Of a stretch of DNA of 64,000 bases, positions 24,293-32,961 are shown piece after piece (the stretch's first letter is position 1; every line of letters starts with the position of its first letter). The notes under the pieces were generated by a model. It was not told the DNA's origin, made no database searches, and worked only from the letters and a program-made list of their open reading frames with translations. Origin of the DNA: Candidatus Gallacutalibacter stercoravium (GTDB lineage Bacteria; Bacillota; Clostridia; Oscillospirales; Acutalibacteraceae); the NCBI GenBank assembly GCA_018716975.1, contig DVJE01000008.1:1-64000 (forward strand), given 5' to 3'. Made by a program: the position numbers and the translations under genes.

Positions 24293-24970
24293 ATGAAGCC
24301 GTTGTTTGCTCCCTCGCTAATGTGTGCGGATCTGCTCTCAATTAAAGAGCAGGTAGAAATTCTCAATGATCGGGCCGACTTATATCATATTGATATTATG
24401 GATGGCCATTTTGTGCGAAATTTTTCGCTTTCTCCTTCTTTTGTAGAGCAGATAAAGCCGGTGGCAAAGCTGCCTATGGATGTGCATCTCATGGTAGAGC
24501 ATCCCGAGGATTTTCTCGAAATGCTGGCCCGAGCCGGGGCGGATTACATCTCTCCCCATGCAGAAACCATCAACAGGGATGCCTTTCGCACCTATAAACG
24601 GATTCGGGAGCTGGGGTGTAAAACCGGTGTGGTGCTCAATCCCGCTACGCCGCTGGAATATGTGCGGCACTATTTGCATTTGTTGGATAAAATAACCATC
24701 CTGACTGTAGATGCAGGCTTTGTGGGGCAAACCTTCATCCCTGAAATGCTCAAAAAGATAGAACAGGCCAAGGAATGGAAGGAAAAATACGGCTACACCT
24801 ACTTAATAGAAGTGGACGGTTCCTGCAACGAAAAAACCTACCGGCAATTAAGCCGGGCGGGCTGCGAGGTGTTTATTGTAGGGGCTTCGGGGTTGTTTCA
24901 GCTGGATCCGGACTTGCGGGTGGCTTGGGAAAAAATGCAGAACGTTTTCCACCGTTGCACGGCTGCGTAA
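24293..24970 (+). CDS. alsE: D-allulose-6-phosphate 3-epimerase (AlsE-like)
   Basis: Ribulose-phosphate-3-epimerase-fold enzyme of 225 aa. It resembles E. coli AlsE more than Rpe: PSLMCADLL, DIMDGHFVRNF, HAETIN, VLNPATPLEYV, VDAGFVGQTFIPEML, IEVDGSCNEKTY and GASGLFQ match AlsE blocks in order, the GSCN segment being a marker of the hexulose-phosphate group. It would interconvert allulose-6-P and fructose-6-P. Catalytic Asp residues are in HIDIMDGH and LTVDAGF. It is the last gene of the manA-hexokinase-cGPI set, and suggests that allose or allulose is a substrate of the cluster. Confidence 0.83.
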   Translation: MKPLFAPSLMCADLLSIKEQVEILNDRADLYHIDIMDGHFVRNFSLSPSFVEQIKPVAKLPMDVHLMVEHPEDFLEMLARAGADYISPHAETINRDAFRTYKRIRELGCKTGVVLNPATPLEYVRHYLHLLDKITILTVDAGFVGQTFIPEMLKKIEQAKEWKEKYGYTYLIEVDGSCNEKTYRQLSRAGCEVFIVGASGLFQLDPDLRVAWEKMQNVFHRCTAA

Positions 24971-25006
24971 GCAATGTTCTTTTGTCACGATGTGAATTTT
25001 CGCGAA

Positions 25007-25139
25007 ATTTTATTTAAAATATAGCACAAAAACTGATATCATATACCAATTATTTTTCTTTAAAGCAATCAAATTGATGAAATACTGAAGTAGAATGAAG
25101 CCGTTGTTTACCCGGTGGTTTTAAAACTCCCGGGTAAAC
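25007..25139 (+). promoter_or_regulatory. Control region of the glycyl-radical operon
   Basis: Within this AT-rich leader lie a palindrome ATTTTA-TT-TAAAAT (25007-25020), ATCAAATTGAT (25068-25078), and a strong stem GTTTACCCGG (25106-25115) / CCGGGTAAAC (25130-25139) that lacks an immediate T run. No convincing -35/-10 pair was found. The stem lies 36 bases ahead of the activase gene and may be an operator or RNA control element. Confidence 0.4.
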
Positions 25140-25175
25140 GCAGCGATACTTTTTATGTAAGGCAGGAGGAGACCG

Positions 25176-26018
25176 ATGATTCTGCAAAAGGGAACGAGTG
25201 TGCAAGGGATGATATCTAACCTGCAGCACTGCTCTGTTCATGATGGACCGGGGATTCGCACCACCGTCTTCTTAAAGGGCTGCAATATGCGGTGCAAATG
25301 GTGCCACAATCCCGAAACGATATCTTTCCAACAAGAAACACTGCTGTATCCCGATAAATGTATTGGCTGCGGTATGTGCGCTGAAGGTTGTTATTCCGGC
25401 GCGCGGGTGCTCTGCGGTAAACGCATGACTCCCGCCGAGGTGTTTGAGGATATTAAGCTGGATCAGCCTTATTACGGCGATGACGGCGGCGTAACTATTT
25501 CAGGCGGCGAGCCCTTGTGCCAGCCGGACTTTACCGGCGCACTTTTGGATATGTGTAAAGAAAATGGTATCAATACCGCTATTGAAACCAATATGAGCAT
25601 CCCCCACGATGTGGCGTTCCCGGTACTGAAAAAGTGCGATTTCATCATGTGCGATCTGAAAATTATGGATGATGAAAAACATATCAAATATACCGAACGC
25701 AGCAATCAGCAGATTTTAGAGAATATATCTCGTCTGCCGGAACTGGGGATTCCTTTTTTGGTGCGCACACCGGTCATTCCCTCGGTGAACGATACCGAAG
25801 AGGAAATTATGGCCATAGGGCGGTTTGTCAGCAAGCTGAAGGGCTTGGTGTATTACGAGCTGCTGCCTTATCATCCGATGGGGCTTTCCAAGGGGAAAAC
25901 CGAAGGAGGCTTTCAGTGTGAACGCTTTGAAAAGCCCACCCGAGAGCATATGCTCCAACTGGCGCAATGTCTAAAAACCTTGCCCTGCGATATCCGCGTT
26001 GCAGGCGAGCAGGTATAA
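25176..26018 (+). CDS. Glycyl-radical enzyme activase (radical SAM)
   Basis: Radical-SAM enzyme of 280 aa that installs the glycyl radical on its partner. The SAM-cluster motif CNMRCKWC is at residues 36-43, preceded by VHDGPGIRTTVFLKG, the activase hallmark. A ferredoxin-like insertion carries CIGCGMCAEGC (62-72), a single four-Cys cluster motif. GGEP at DDGGVTISGGEPL and the later VIPSVNDTEEE complete the fold. AGGAGGAG lies ahead of ATG 25176. The partner glycyl-radical enzyme starts 34 bases after its stop, so the pair is an operon. Confidence 0.92.
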   Translation: MILQKGTSVQGMISNLQHCSVHDGPGIRTTVFLKGCNMRCKWCHNPETISFQQETLLYPDKCIGCGMCAEGCYSGARVLCGKRMTPAEVFEDIKLDQPYYGDDGGVTISGGEPLCQPDFTGALLDMCKENGINTAIETNMSIPHDVAFPVLKKCDFIMCDLKIMDDEKHIKYTERSNQQILENISRLPELGIPFLVRTPVIPSVNDTEEEIMAIGRFVSKLKGLVYYELLPYHPMGLSKGKTEGGFQCERFEKPTREHMLQLAQCLKTLPCDIRVAGEQV

Positions 26019-26052
26019 CCGTATTTATTTTATTGATTAGGAGGCGTTATTT

Positions 26053-28227
26053 GTGCTGACTTACCGTGAACGGACAAAGAAGATGATGGAGGTTAAACTC
26101 CGCCATACCATGGAAAAAAAGGCGCAGCAGGGCTATATGGATGCCGACGATTACGGCTGCATCCCGCTGCCGAAGGATTATCATTTTGATATCATCCCCA
26201 ACGAAGGGTATGACTTTTTCTTTGGCCCTATGGGTTGCGCCCGCAACTTGGCGAAAATGCTGGATGAAATCCCGGTTTATGTGGATCCCATGGAGATTAT
26301 GTGCGGCCGTTGGTCCGATATGATGTCCAAATACCGCTATATTGGCGGCGGCAAAAAGACCGGCGGCAAGTCCACCATCAGCATTCTGTATCCTTATGAC
26401 GATTTGGTAGAGGATCAAATTAAGTATGGTTTAAACCCCGGCATCGGCGCCGAGAACCACTGCGCCTGCGATTACAACATCGGCATCGAGTTGGGCTTTG
26501 GCGGCTTGCTGGAGAAAATTCGCCGTTACCGCGACATCAATCCCAACCGCAAGGAGTTTTACGATGCAGAAGAGCTGGTGGTGCTCAGCATTCAAAAGTT
26601 CATCCAGCGGCATATTGATAAGATTGAAGAGCTGCTCAAAACCGAGGAGCGCCCCGAAATCCGCGAAACCCTGCAAGAGATGTTGGAATGCAACCGCAAC
26701 ATCAAAACCGAGCCTCCTAAAACATTCTTAGAGGCTTGCCAGTTTATTGCCTGGATTAATACGGTATCGCGTACATATGACCGCGACGGCGCCGGTTGCA
26801 GCTTGGATGTTATTCTGTATCCCTTCTATGTAGACGATGTGAAAAAAGGGATTCTGGACGACGAAAAGGCTACCTTTATCCTGGCGGATTTGCTGCTGAT
26901 CGAAACCCACTATTATCAGCTTTCGGGCCCCGACAGCTGTGACCGGGATTTGACCAACAAGGTGTCTTACCTGGTGCTGGATGCTGCTCACTGGCTCAAT
27001 ACCTCGGCGAATATCACCATCCGCTTGCACGACAACATTGATCCCAAGTTTTTGCGTAAAGCGGTGGAATATCTGTTCACCGATCGCAACGCTTGGCCCC
27101 GTTTCTCGGGTGATAAGGGCCTGATGGGCTATACCAAAAATAAGCACATCACCAAAAAGATCGCCCGCGACCGCATCGCTGTGGGCTGCCACTGGATGGC
27201 TGTACCCGGCAAGGAGTATTCCTTAAACGACTGCGTGAAGATCAATGTGGCCAAGGTGTTTGATATCGCTTTCCATGAGATGATGGACGACAAGAGCCAA
27301 GAGCCCAGCATGGATCGCCTGCTGGCCATCATGCAAAAGCATTTGACCAAGGCGGTGGAAACCATTGCCAAGGGCTTGAACCACCATATGACCTATCAGC
27401 AGTATGTCAACCCTGAAATCGTTATGAACCTGATGATGCATAACAGCATCGAAACCGGTTTGGATATCACCGCGTGCGCTGAAATTCAGGGTATGTGCGT
27501 AGACGGCGTAGGCTTAGGCCTGATTGCCGACTCTTTAGCGGCGATAGAGCAACGTGTAATTAACGAAAAGAAGCTTACCTGGGAAGAGCTGGATGAGTTG
27601 CTGAAGAGCGACTTTGAGGGCGTGCAGGGCGAGCGTATGCGTTTGATGCTTAAGAGCTCGGAGCGTTACTGCCAAGGCAACTCCCTGGGCGACAAATGGG
27701 CGGCTTATATCAGCAAGATGTTTGCCGATACCGTTAAGGCCCAACCCATGCCCGGCATCCGCGAACTGGTGCCCGGTTGGTTCTCTTGGTCTAACACCAT
27801 TGCCTTTGGTAAAGAAGTGGGAGCTACCCCTGATGGGCGCAAAGCTGGCACGCCGGTGACCCATGGCGCCAACCCCAATCCCGGCTTCCGTGCCGACGGC
27901 GCGGCCACAGCAATGGCTACGGGTATTGCACGCATTCAAACCGGATATGGCAACACTTGCCCGCTGCAGCTGGAGATGGATCCCAAACTGGGCGTGCAAG
28001 AAGGCGGTATTGATAAGTTTATCCAGTTGCTGAAAACCCACGTGGATATGGGCGGCACACTGGTGAATGTGAATATTCTGGATCATGATAAGCTGATGGA
28101 GGCTCACAAGGATCCCTCTACCCATCCGGAGTTGGTGGTGCGTGTAACCGGCTTTACGGCCTACTTTGCCACGCTATCCCCCGAGTTCCGCCAGCTGGTG
28201 GTGGATCGCTTTGTAGACGGGTTCTAA
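26053..28227 (+). CDS. Glycyl-radical enzyme with atypical active site
   Basis: Pyruvate-formate-lyase-fold enzyme of 724 aa. The glycyl radical is on Gly700 in VVRVTGFTAYF near the C-terminus. The catalytic Cys is probably Cys379 in AVGCHWMAVPG; classical dehydratases and lyases of this family read GCVE there, with Glu as the base, and formate-lyase has two adjacent Cys. Here His-Trp follow, so the reaction is not predictable from known classes. GTG 26053 is the start, with AGGAGG about 9 bases upstream. Codon use is rich in major codons (AAC, CGC, ATC), as in gap, suggesting strong expression. It follows its activase and precedes an aldo/keto reductase, which could reduce an aldehyde product. 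Confidence 0.88.
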   Translation: MLTYRERTKKMMEVKLRHTMEKKAQQGYMDADDYGCIPLPKDYHFDIIPNEGYDFFFGPMGCARNLAKMLDEIPVYVDPMEIMCGRWSDMMSKYRYIGGGKKTGGKSTISILYPYDDLVEDQIKYGLNPGIGAENHCACDYNIGIELGFGGLLEKIRRYRDINPNRKEFYDAEELVVLSIQKFIQRHIDKIEELLKTEERPEIRETLQEMLECNRNIKTEPPKTFLEACQFIAWINTVSRTYDRDGAGCSLDVILYPFYVDDVKKGILDDEKATFILADLLLIETHYYQLSGPDSCDRDLTNKVSYLVLDAAHWLNTSANITIRLHDNIDPKFLRKAVEYLFTDRNAWPRFSGDKGLMGYTKNKHITKKIARDRIAVGCHWMAVPGKEYSLNDCVKINVAKVFDIAFHEMMDDKSQEPSMDRLLAIMQKHLTKAVETIAKGLNHHMTYQQYVNPEIVMNLMMHNSIETGLDITACAEIQGMCVDGVGLGLIADSLAAIEQRVINEKKLTWEELDELLKSDFEGVQGERMRLMLKSSERYCQGNSLGDKWAAYISKMFADTVKAQPMPGIRELVPGWFSWSNTIAFGKEVGATPDGRKAGTPVTHGANPNPGFRADGAATAMATGIARIQTGYGNTCPLQLEMDPKLGVQEGGIDKFIQLLKTHVDMGGTLVNVNILDHDKLMEAHKDPSTHPELVVRVTGFTAYFATLSPEFRQLVVDRFVDGF

Positions 28228-28285
28228 TACTTGCAATAGTGCCGCTTGCTGTAAGCAACAGCTTTGTGGCTTGAACAAGAACAAT

Positions 28286-28323
28286 CCCCATTCCGGCAAA
28301 CGCTGGGATGGGGGCTGTTTTTG
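28286..28323 (+). terminator. Intrinsic terminator of the glycyl-radical operon
   Basis: CCCCATTCC (28286-28294) pairs with GGGATGGGG (28305-28313), one G-U pair, followed by GCTGTTTTTG. Confidence 0.82.
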
Positions 28324-28418
28324 TACAGTCATATTGTACTGGTTATAAAAGATATGGCTTTACCCAAAGATTATGACGCAAGAAAAGAGAAAGCGTACCG
28401 GATGCGTAAAATAAATTA

Positions 28419-28500
28419 TACAAATTGTATTATTTCGATTGTTTTCAACGATAATCGATACAACGAAATGTTGTTAATATTGCTTATATTACAATTTGTA
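28419..28500 (+). promoter_or_regulatory. Paired palindromes TACAAWTTGTA
   Basis: TACAAATTGTA (28419-28429) and TACAATTTGTA (28490-28500) differ only at the centre and are 71 bases apart, close to seven helical turns. They flank the likely promoter of the aldo/keto reductase and could allow repressor looping. Regulator unknown. Confidence 0.5.
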
Positions 28501-28616
28501 ATTGCAGTCTTTTATACCGTTGGCGCCTATTAAGCTTTGCTGCATTGAACTTGGTTTGACAGTGAAGCGATAAGCGAATATCATTTATTTAACAGCAAAA
28601 AGAAAGGGGAAAATGA

Positions 28617-29537
28617 ATGAACCGCGCTTTAGAAAAACGCCATATGAAACGGGCGAATTTGGATGTAACTTTTTTGGGCTTTGGCGCTTTAGAAATTGGC
28701 CGCAACTGGGGCTTCGGCAAGGGAGAAGATACCTTGCGCCCCGATGATAAAGGAGCGGCGCAAGTGCTCAATTGCGTGCTGGATAGCGGGATAAATCTCA
28801 TCGACACGGCTTCAGCTTACCATCAAAGCGAGCGCCGCATCGGCGAAGCGGTATCCGCCCGAAGAAACGAATATATCCTGGCCTCGAAATGTGGTGAGCA
28901 CAGCGATGATCCGCGCACCTATTACGATTTTTCTTATCAGGCGATAAAAAACTCCATCGATAACAGCTTAAAGCTGCTAAAGACCGATGTAATTGATATT
29001 ATGCAAATCCATTTTGGTCCGGATCAGATGAAAGTGCTGGATGACGGTGAAACAGTAGCCGCCATGAAGGACGCGCAAAAAGAGGGTAAGGTGCGTTATT
29101 TGGGCGCCTCTTGCGACGGAGAGGTGGCAAAACGGTGTGTGCTTTCGGGTGACTTCGATGTTATGCAACTGGGCTGCAGCCTGCTTTTTGCCGGCAATGA
29201 CGACGTGATCGATTTGTGCGCCGAACACGGGTTAGGAGTATTTATCCGCGGCGGCCTGGGGATGGGCAAGCTAACCGCCCGCGCCCCCAAGCTAATAGAG
29301 CAGGGATATATCAAGGGGGAAGAAGCGGAAAAGGTGCAAAAAATAATCGCCTTGTGCGGCGGCAACTTAGAACTGTTTACCGCGCTGGCGTTGCGCTATC
29401 TGTATGAAAAACCGGGCATTTCTTCCGTGCTGGTGGGCACGAAAAATTCTGCGCGTATCCAAGAAAATATCCAGCTGCTGTCTATGGATGTGTCTCAAGA
29501 TTTGCTGAAGCAGGCGATTGCTATAGCCCAAGGGTAA
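28617..29537 (+). CDS. Aldo/keto reductase
   Basis: NAD(P)H-dependent carbonyl reductase of 306 aa with a TIM-barrel layout. The catalytic tetrad is visible: Asp and Tyr in LIDTASAYHQSE, Lys in LASKCGEHSDD, His in IMQIHFGPD. The cofactor-phosphate region is SSVLVGTKNSARIQENIQL. AAAGGGG lies upstream of ATG 28617. It has its own promoter region behind the glycyl-radical terminator but lies next to that operon, so it may reduce an aldehyde or ketone made there. It is followed by a strong terminator. Confidence 0.9.
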   Translation: MNRALEKRHMKRANLDVTFLGFGALEIGRNWGFGKGEDTLRPDDKGAAQVLNCVLDSGINLIDTASAYHQSERRIGEAVSARRNEYILASKCGEHSDDPRTYYDFSYQAIKNSIDNSLKLLKTDVIDIMQIHFGPDQMKVLDDGETVAAMKDAQKEGKVRYLGASCDGEVAKRCVLSGDFDVMQLGCSLLFAGNDDVIDLCAEHGLGVFIRGGLGMGKLTARAPKLIEQGYIKGEEAEKVQKIIALCGGNLELFTALALRYLYEKPGISSVLVGTKNSARIQENIQLLSMDVSQDLLKQAIAIAQG

Positions 29538-29567
29538 TTTATCAAAGAAAATATACAAAGTGGAATA

Positions 29568-29617
29568 GAACAACCGGCTGCCCGTTTACAGCAAACAGGA
29601 GGGCCGGTTGTTCTTTT
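29568..29617 (+). terminator. Intrinsic terminator of the aldo/keto reductase
   Basis: GAACAACCGG (29568-29577) pairs with CCGGTTGTTC (29604-29613), then TTTTGTTT. Confidence 0.85.
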
Positions 29618-29799
29618 GTTTCTATGGTGATTAGATAAAGGGGATAGGCGGCAAAGCCATTGGCTTTAATTGCCTTTTGCCGGTTGTATGTGTAAAGCGC
29701 CGTTTATCGGTAACTTTCATCTGTTTTAGCATGATTGCACTGTGGAGAATTGGTTGTTTGCCATTCCCTTTGCATGGCCGTAAGCAGTTTGTTTTTCAT

Positions 29800-31962
29800 T
29801 TATCCTATGCCAAATAGGCGGGCAGCGCCTGATACCAGAGCGCACAATACCATGCCGGTGGCGGTGGGCAGCGCAAAGGCCAGCGCAGTCCACTTCCAGC
29901 TTTTGGTTTCTTTCAGGATGGTCCAACAGGTGGTGCCGCAGGGAAAATGAAGCAAAGAAAACAGCATAAAACACAAGGCGGTTACCCACGTCCAGCCGTT
30001 ATCCAGCAGCAGCAACCGCAGTTGATCCAAACTGGCAAAATCAGTGATGGTACCGGTGCACAAATAGCTCATAATAATAATCGGCAGCACAATCTCGTTG
30101 GCGGGGAATCCTAAAATAAAGGCCATTAGAATCGTGCCGTCCAGCCCCAAAAGCCGTGCAAAGGGATCAAGAAAACCGGTGCAATGGGATAAAACACTGT
30201 TTTCGCCTATTTGCAGGTTGGCAAACAGCCAAATGATGAGCCCTGCCGGTGCGGCGACGGCGACAGCGCGCCCCAGCACAAACAGGGTGCGGTCGAATAT
30301 GGAACGCACAATTACCTTGCCGATTTGTGGGCGGCGGTAGGGGGGCAGCTCCAATGCGAAAGAAGACGGCATGCCCTTTAGCACGGTTTTCGACAGCAGG
30401 CGTGACATCAGCAATGTCATACCCACACCCAACAGCACAACAGCTAAAAGCAACAGGGCGGAAAAAACGGATTGCACGGCGGGTATAACAAATGCGCCGG
30501 TAAAAAATATGGTGATAATTGCAATCAAGGTAGGGAACCTACCGTTGCACGGTACAAAATTATTGGTAAGGATGGCGATGAGCCGTTCGCGGGGGGAATC
30601 GATAATGCGGCAGCCCACCACGCCGCAGGCGTTGCAGCCAAACCCCATGCACATAGTCAGGGCTTGCTTACCGTGGGCATGCGCCTTTTTGAAAAATTTA
30701 TCCATATTGAAGGCGATGCGGGGCAGATAGCCGGAATCCTCTAATAAGGTAAACAATGGAAAGAAAATTGCCATTGGCGGCAGCATAACCGACACCACCC
30801 ATGCCAAGGTGCGGTATATACCGCCGGTAAGCATTTCGTTTAGCCATAAGGGGGTGTGGATATGGGCAAGCCATTCGGCCAGTTTATCTTGTAGCCCAAA
30901 CAACAGGTTGCCCAGCAGCGCTGAGGGATAGTTGGCCCCTACGATGGTTAGCCAAAAAATGAGAGCCAATAGAGCTATCATAATAGGTATGCCGGTGCGT
31001 TTTGAGGTAAGCAATTTATCCAGTTTGCGATCCCGGTTGTTATAAGCTTGATTTTCCACTTGCACACATTTGTGATATATAGTTTCGCTGTGCTTCACCA
31101 AAGAGGACACCATTTTATCTCGAATCTGATCCCGGCTAATCCCCTGTTGGGCGAGCATTTGGGTTACCTCTTCCAACGTTTGGGCAACCGCTGGAATCTT
31201 GACCAGATCCAGCTCTAAGCATGCGGCCAGCGTGCTGCGCAGGTTGTCGTCCATATCCAGAAGTTTTAAGCAAAGCCAACGGGCGGGCAGGCGATTTTTA
31301 CAGCATTCCAGCACAGGGACGACGGCAGTTTGCAACAGGGAAACTGCTTGCTCAATCATGCCGTCATACCGCACATGAAAAGGGGAGGTGGGGGAAGCCC
31401 CGGTGGACACGAGAAAGATCTCGTCTTTTAAAACGTCCAATCCCTCGCCCTCCCGAGCGCTGGCGCCCACCACCGGCACGCCGAGCTGGGTTGACAGCGC
31501 GGATAAATCGACATGCAGCTTTTTCTTTTTGGCTTCATCCAAAAGGTTTACACAAACAACAGCGCGGTTTGTTACCTCTAGTATCTGCAAAATCAGGTTG
31601 AGGTTGCGTTCTAGGCAGGTTGCGTCGGCCACAATGGCTATGGCATCGGCGCCGCCAAAGCAAATGAAATCGCGGGCCACTTCCTCTTCGACGGAGCTGG
31701 CCATCAGGGAATAGGTGCCGGGAACATCCACCAGCACCACCCTTCGCCCATTATGCTGATAACTGCCCTGGGCGTTGGTTACCGTTTTACCGGGCCAATT
31801 CCCCGTATGCTGGTTCATCTTAGTTAACGCGTTAAATACCGTGCTTTTGCCCACGTTGGGGTTGCCGGCCAAGGCCACCACCCGATCTTCCGGCGTGTTG
31901 CGAATAATTTGCAGTTCTCCACCGGCGGCTCCTGCGCCGGTGGACTGATGTGTTAAGCCCAT
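29800..31962 (-). CDS. feoB: Ferrous iron transporter FeoB
   Basis: Fe(II) uptake membrane GTPase of 720 aa. The N-terminal G domain has G1 GNPNVGKST, G3 DVPGTYSL and G4 VNLLDEA; a helical GDI-like domain follows, then the FeoB core with Gate motifs, including GFGCNACGVVGCRIID and NNFVPCNGRFPTLIAI. The C-terminal half has about eight membrane segments. GGAGG lies ahead of ATG 31962. It starts 27 bases after feoA ends, the usual operon. A divergent DtxR-like regulator lies just upstream. No FeoC gene is seen. Confidence 0.96.
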   Translation of the reverse strand: MGLTHQSTGAGAAGGELQIIRNTPEDRVVALAGNPNVGKSTVFNALTKMNQHTGNWPGKTVTNAQGSYQHNGRRVVLVDVPGTYSLMASSVEEEVARDFICFGGADAIAIVADATCLERNLNLILQILEVTNRAVVCVNLLDEAKKKKLHVDLSALSTQLGVPVVGASAREGEGLDVLKDEIFLVSTGASPTSPFHVRYDGMIEQAVSLLQTAVVPVLECCKNRLPARWLCLKLLDMDDNLRSTLAACLELDLVKIPAVAQTLEEVTQMLAQQGISRDQIRDKMVSSLVKHSETIYHKCVQVENQAYNNRDRKLDKLLTSKRTGIPIMIALLALIFWLTIVGANYPSALLGNLLFGLQDKLAEWLAHIHTPLWLNEMLTGGIYRTLAWVVSVMLPPMAIFFPLFTLLEDSGYLPRIAFNMDKFFKKAHAHGKQALTMCMGFGCNACGVVGCRIIDSPRERLIAILTNNFVPCNGRFPTLIAIITIFFTGAFVIPAVQSVFSALLLLAVVLLGVGMTLLMSRLLSKTVLKGMPSSFALELPPYRRPQIGKVIVRSIFDRTLFVLGRAVAVAAPAGLIIWLFANLQIGENSVLSHCTGFLDPFARLLGLDGTILMAFILGFPANEIVLPIIIMSYLCTGTITDFASLDQLRLLLLDNGWTWVTALCFMLFSLLHFPCGTTCWTILKETKSWKWTALAFALPTATGMVLCALVSGAARLFGIG

Positions 31963-31989
31963 AAAAGGCCCCTCCTTTACAAAGCTGCC

Positions 31990-32220
31990 TTAACACTCAA
32001 CAGTTATCTTGTTGGCGTCCTCCCCACGTAACGCAATAACCGCGCCGCGGATAAAATAGGCGATGGGGTCGCCGGCGGGGCTTTTTTGCAGCGCTTGCAC
32101 CTCGGTTCCCTGTATCAGGCCTAGATCCAACATACGGCGGCGTTGCGGGCCGTGGGCGTTTAGCTGCACAACCCTGCCCGTTTTTCCAATAGGAAGGCGG
32201 CTTAAAGGCAGAATGTTCAT
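31990..32220 (-). CDS. feoA: FeoA, SH3-like iron-transport accessory protein
   Basis: Small protein of 76 aa with the FeoA core: LSRLPIGKTGRVVQLN, RRRMLDLGLIQGTEVQAL, and AVIALRGEDANKI. It binds FeoB and is needed for Fe(II) uptake. AAGGAG lies 10 bases ahead of ATG 32220. First gene of feoAB, divergent from the DtxR-family gene; the 157 bases between them must hold both promoters. Confidence 0.95.
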   Translation of the reverse strand: MNILPLSRLPIGKTGRVVQLNAHGPQRRRMLDLGLIQGTEVQALQKSPAGDPIAYFIRGAVIALRGEDANKITVEC

Positions 32221-32313
32221 CTATCTCAATCTCCTTGCCAATTTCAATTTTGCCTGCGGGAAAAAATGTTTCTCTGCGCTAATATATGCTTATAAATCCA
32301 GATGGGTGACCAT

Positions 32314-32326
32314 ATATTGGCAATAT
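32314..32326. promoter_or_regulatory. Palindrome between feoA and the DtxR-like gene
   Basis: ATATT-GGC-AATAT, a 13-base dyad in the divergent control region. It could be the site of the iron-responsive regulator; this is position-based inference only. Confidence 0.35.
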
Positions 32327-32377
32327 AAAACGAGCGAACCATACACATGCGCATAGGGGAAGGAGGGTGTCATTACC

Positions 32378-32845
32378 GTGGAGGAAAAAGGGCCCCACAA
32401 ATTTTATACCATGCGCGGCTATCAGTTACAGGATCAGCAATCGCACGCCCTAACCCCCTCCTTAGAGGATTATTTAGAGATGATCTTTCGCAGCATGCAA
32501 AAAGGCGGTGCGGTGCGGGTGAGCCGGTTGGCCGAAGAGCTAAACGTAAAGCCCTCCTCGGTATCGAAAATGCTGATAAAACTGGCGGAGATGGGGTATG
32601 TTGCTTATGAAAAATACGGAGAAATTCGCTTGACTCCCAAAGGTGTTGAGCGGGGCGGATACCTGCTGTGGCGGCACAATGTAGTGGCCCGCTTCTTTGG
32701 GGCCATTATGCCCAACAGCGAACAGGCGTTTGAAGAAGTGGAACTGGTGGAACATATGCTAAGCCCTGAAACGGTGCGGGGGCTTGAGCGTGCGACCCGC
32801 ATTTTAGAAAATTATGCTAGAAAAGAAAAAGGGCCTCCGCCGTAA
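32378..32845 (+). CDS. DtxR/MntR-family metal-dependent regulator
   Basis: Metalloregulator of 155 aa. The N-terminal winged helix reads LTPSLEDYLEMIF, VRVSRLAEELNVKPSSVSKMLIKLAEMGYVAYEKYGEIRLT, and is followed by the dimer and metal domain with RHNVVARFFG, EELV-like FEEVELVEHMLSPETVRGLER. No SH3 third domain is present, as in MntR. GTG 32378 is the start, with AAGGAGGG 10 bases upstream. Its position opposite feoAB suggests it represses iron uptake when Fe(II) is plentiful, though manganese sensing cannot be excluded. Confidence 0.9.
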   Translation: MEEKGPHKFYTMRGYQLQDQQSHALTPSLEDYLEMIFRSMQKGGAVRVSRLAEELNVKPSSVSKMLIKLAEMGYVAYEKYGEIRLTPKGVERGGYLLWRHNVVARFFGAIMPNSEQAFEEVELVEHMLSPETVRGLERATRILENYARKEKGPPP

Positions 32846-32873
32846 AAGGCGAAAAATATGGTGCTATAAGAAT

Positions 32874-32910
32874 AAAAAAGGCGGGCTGCCATAGGTGTTG
32901 GCAGCCCGCC
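32874..32910 (-). terminator. Intrinsic terminator of the VanY-like gene
   Basis: 12-bp stem GGCGGGCTGCCA / TGGCAGCCCGCC with a T run on the minus strand (CTTTTTT). It also separates the convergent DtxR-like gene. Confidence 0.85.
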
Positions 32911-32961
32911 TTGCGGCGTTGTACTATTTACTAACTAGAAGCAAGAGTATCCACCGGCACG

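Larger units (their letters stand above)
28228..28616. other. Intergenic region with terminator and operator-like palindromes
   Basis: A 389-base region holding the glycyl-radical operon terminator (28286-28323) and two related 11-base palindromes ahead of the aldo/keto reductase. An 89-codon open frame across it (28264-28533) is rejected because it spans the terminator and the palindromes and has no ribosome-binding site. Confidence 0.6.

Noticed and set aside
28264-28533. 89-codon plus-strand frame after the glycyl-radical gene
   Set aside because: Crosses the terminator and the paired palindromes, no ribosome-binding site, AT-rich composition unlike nearby genes.
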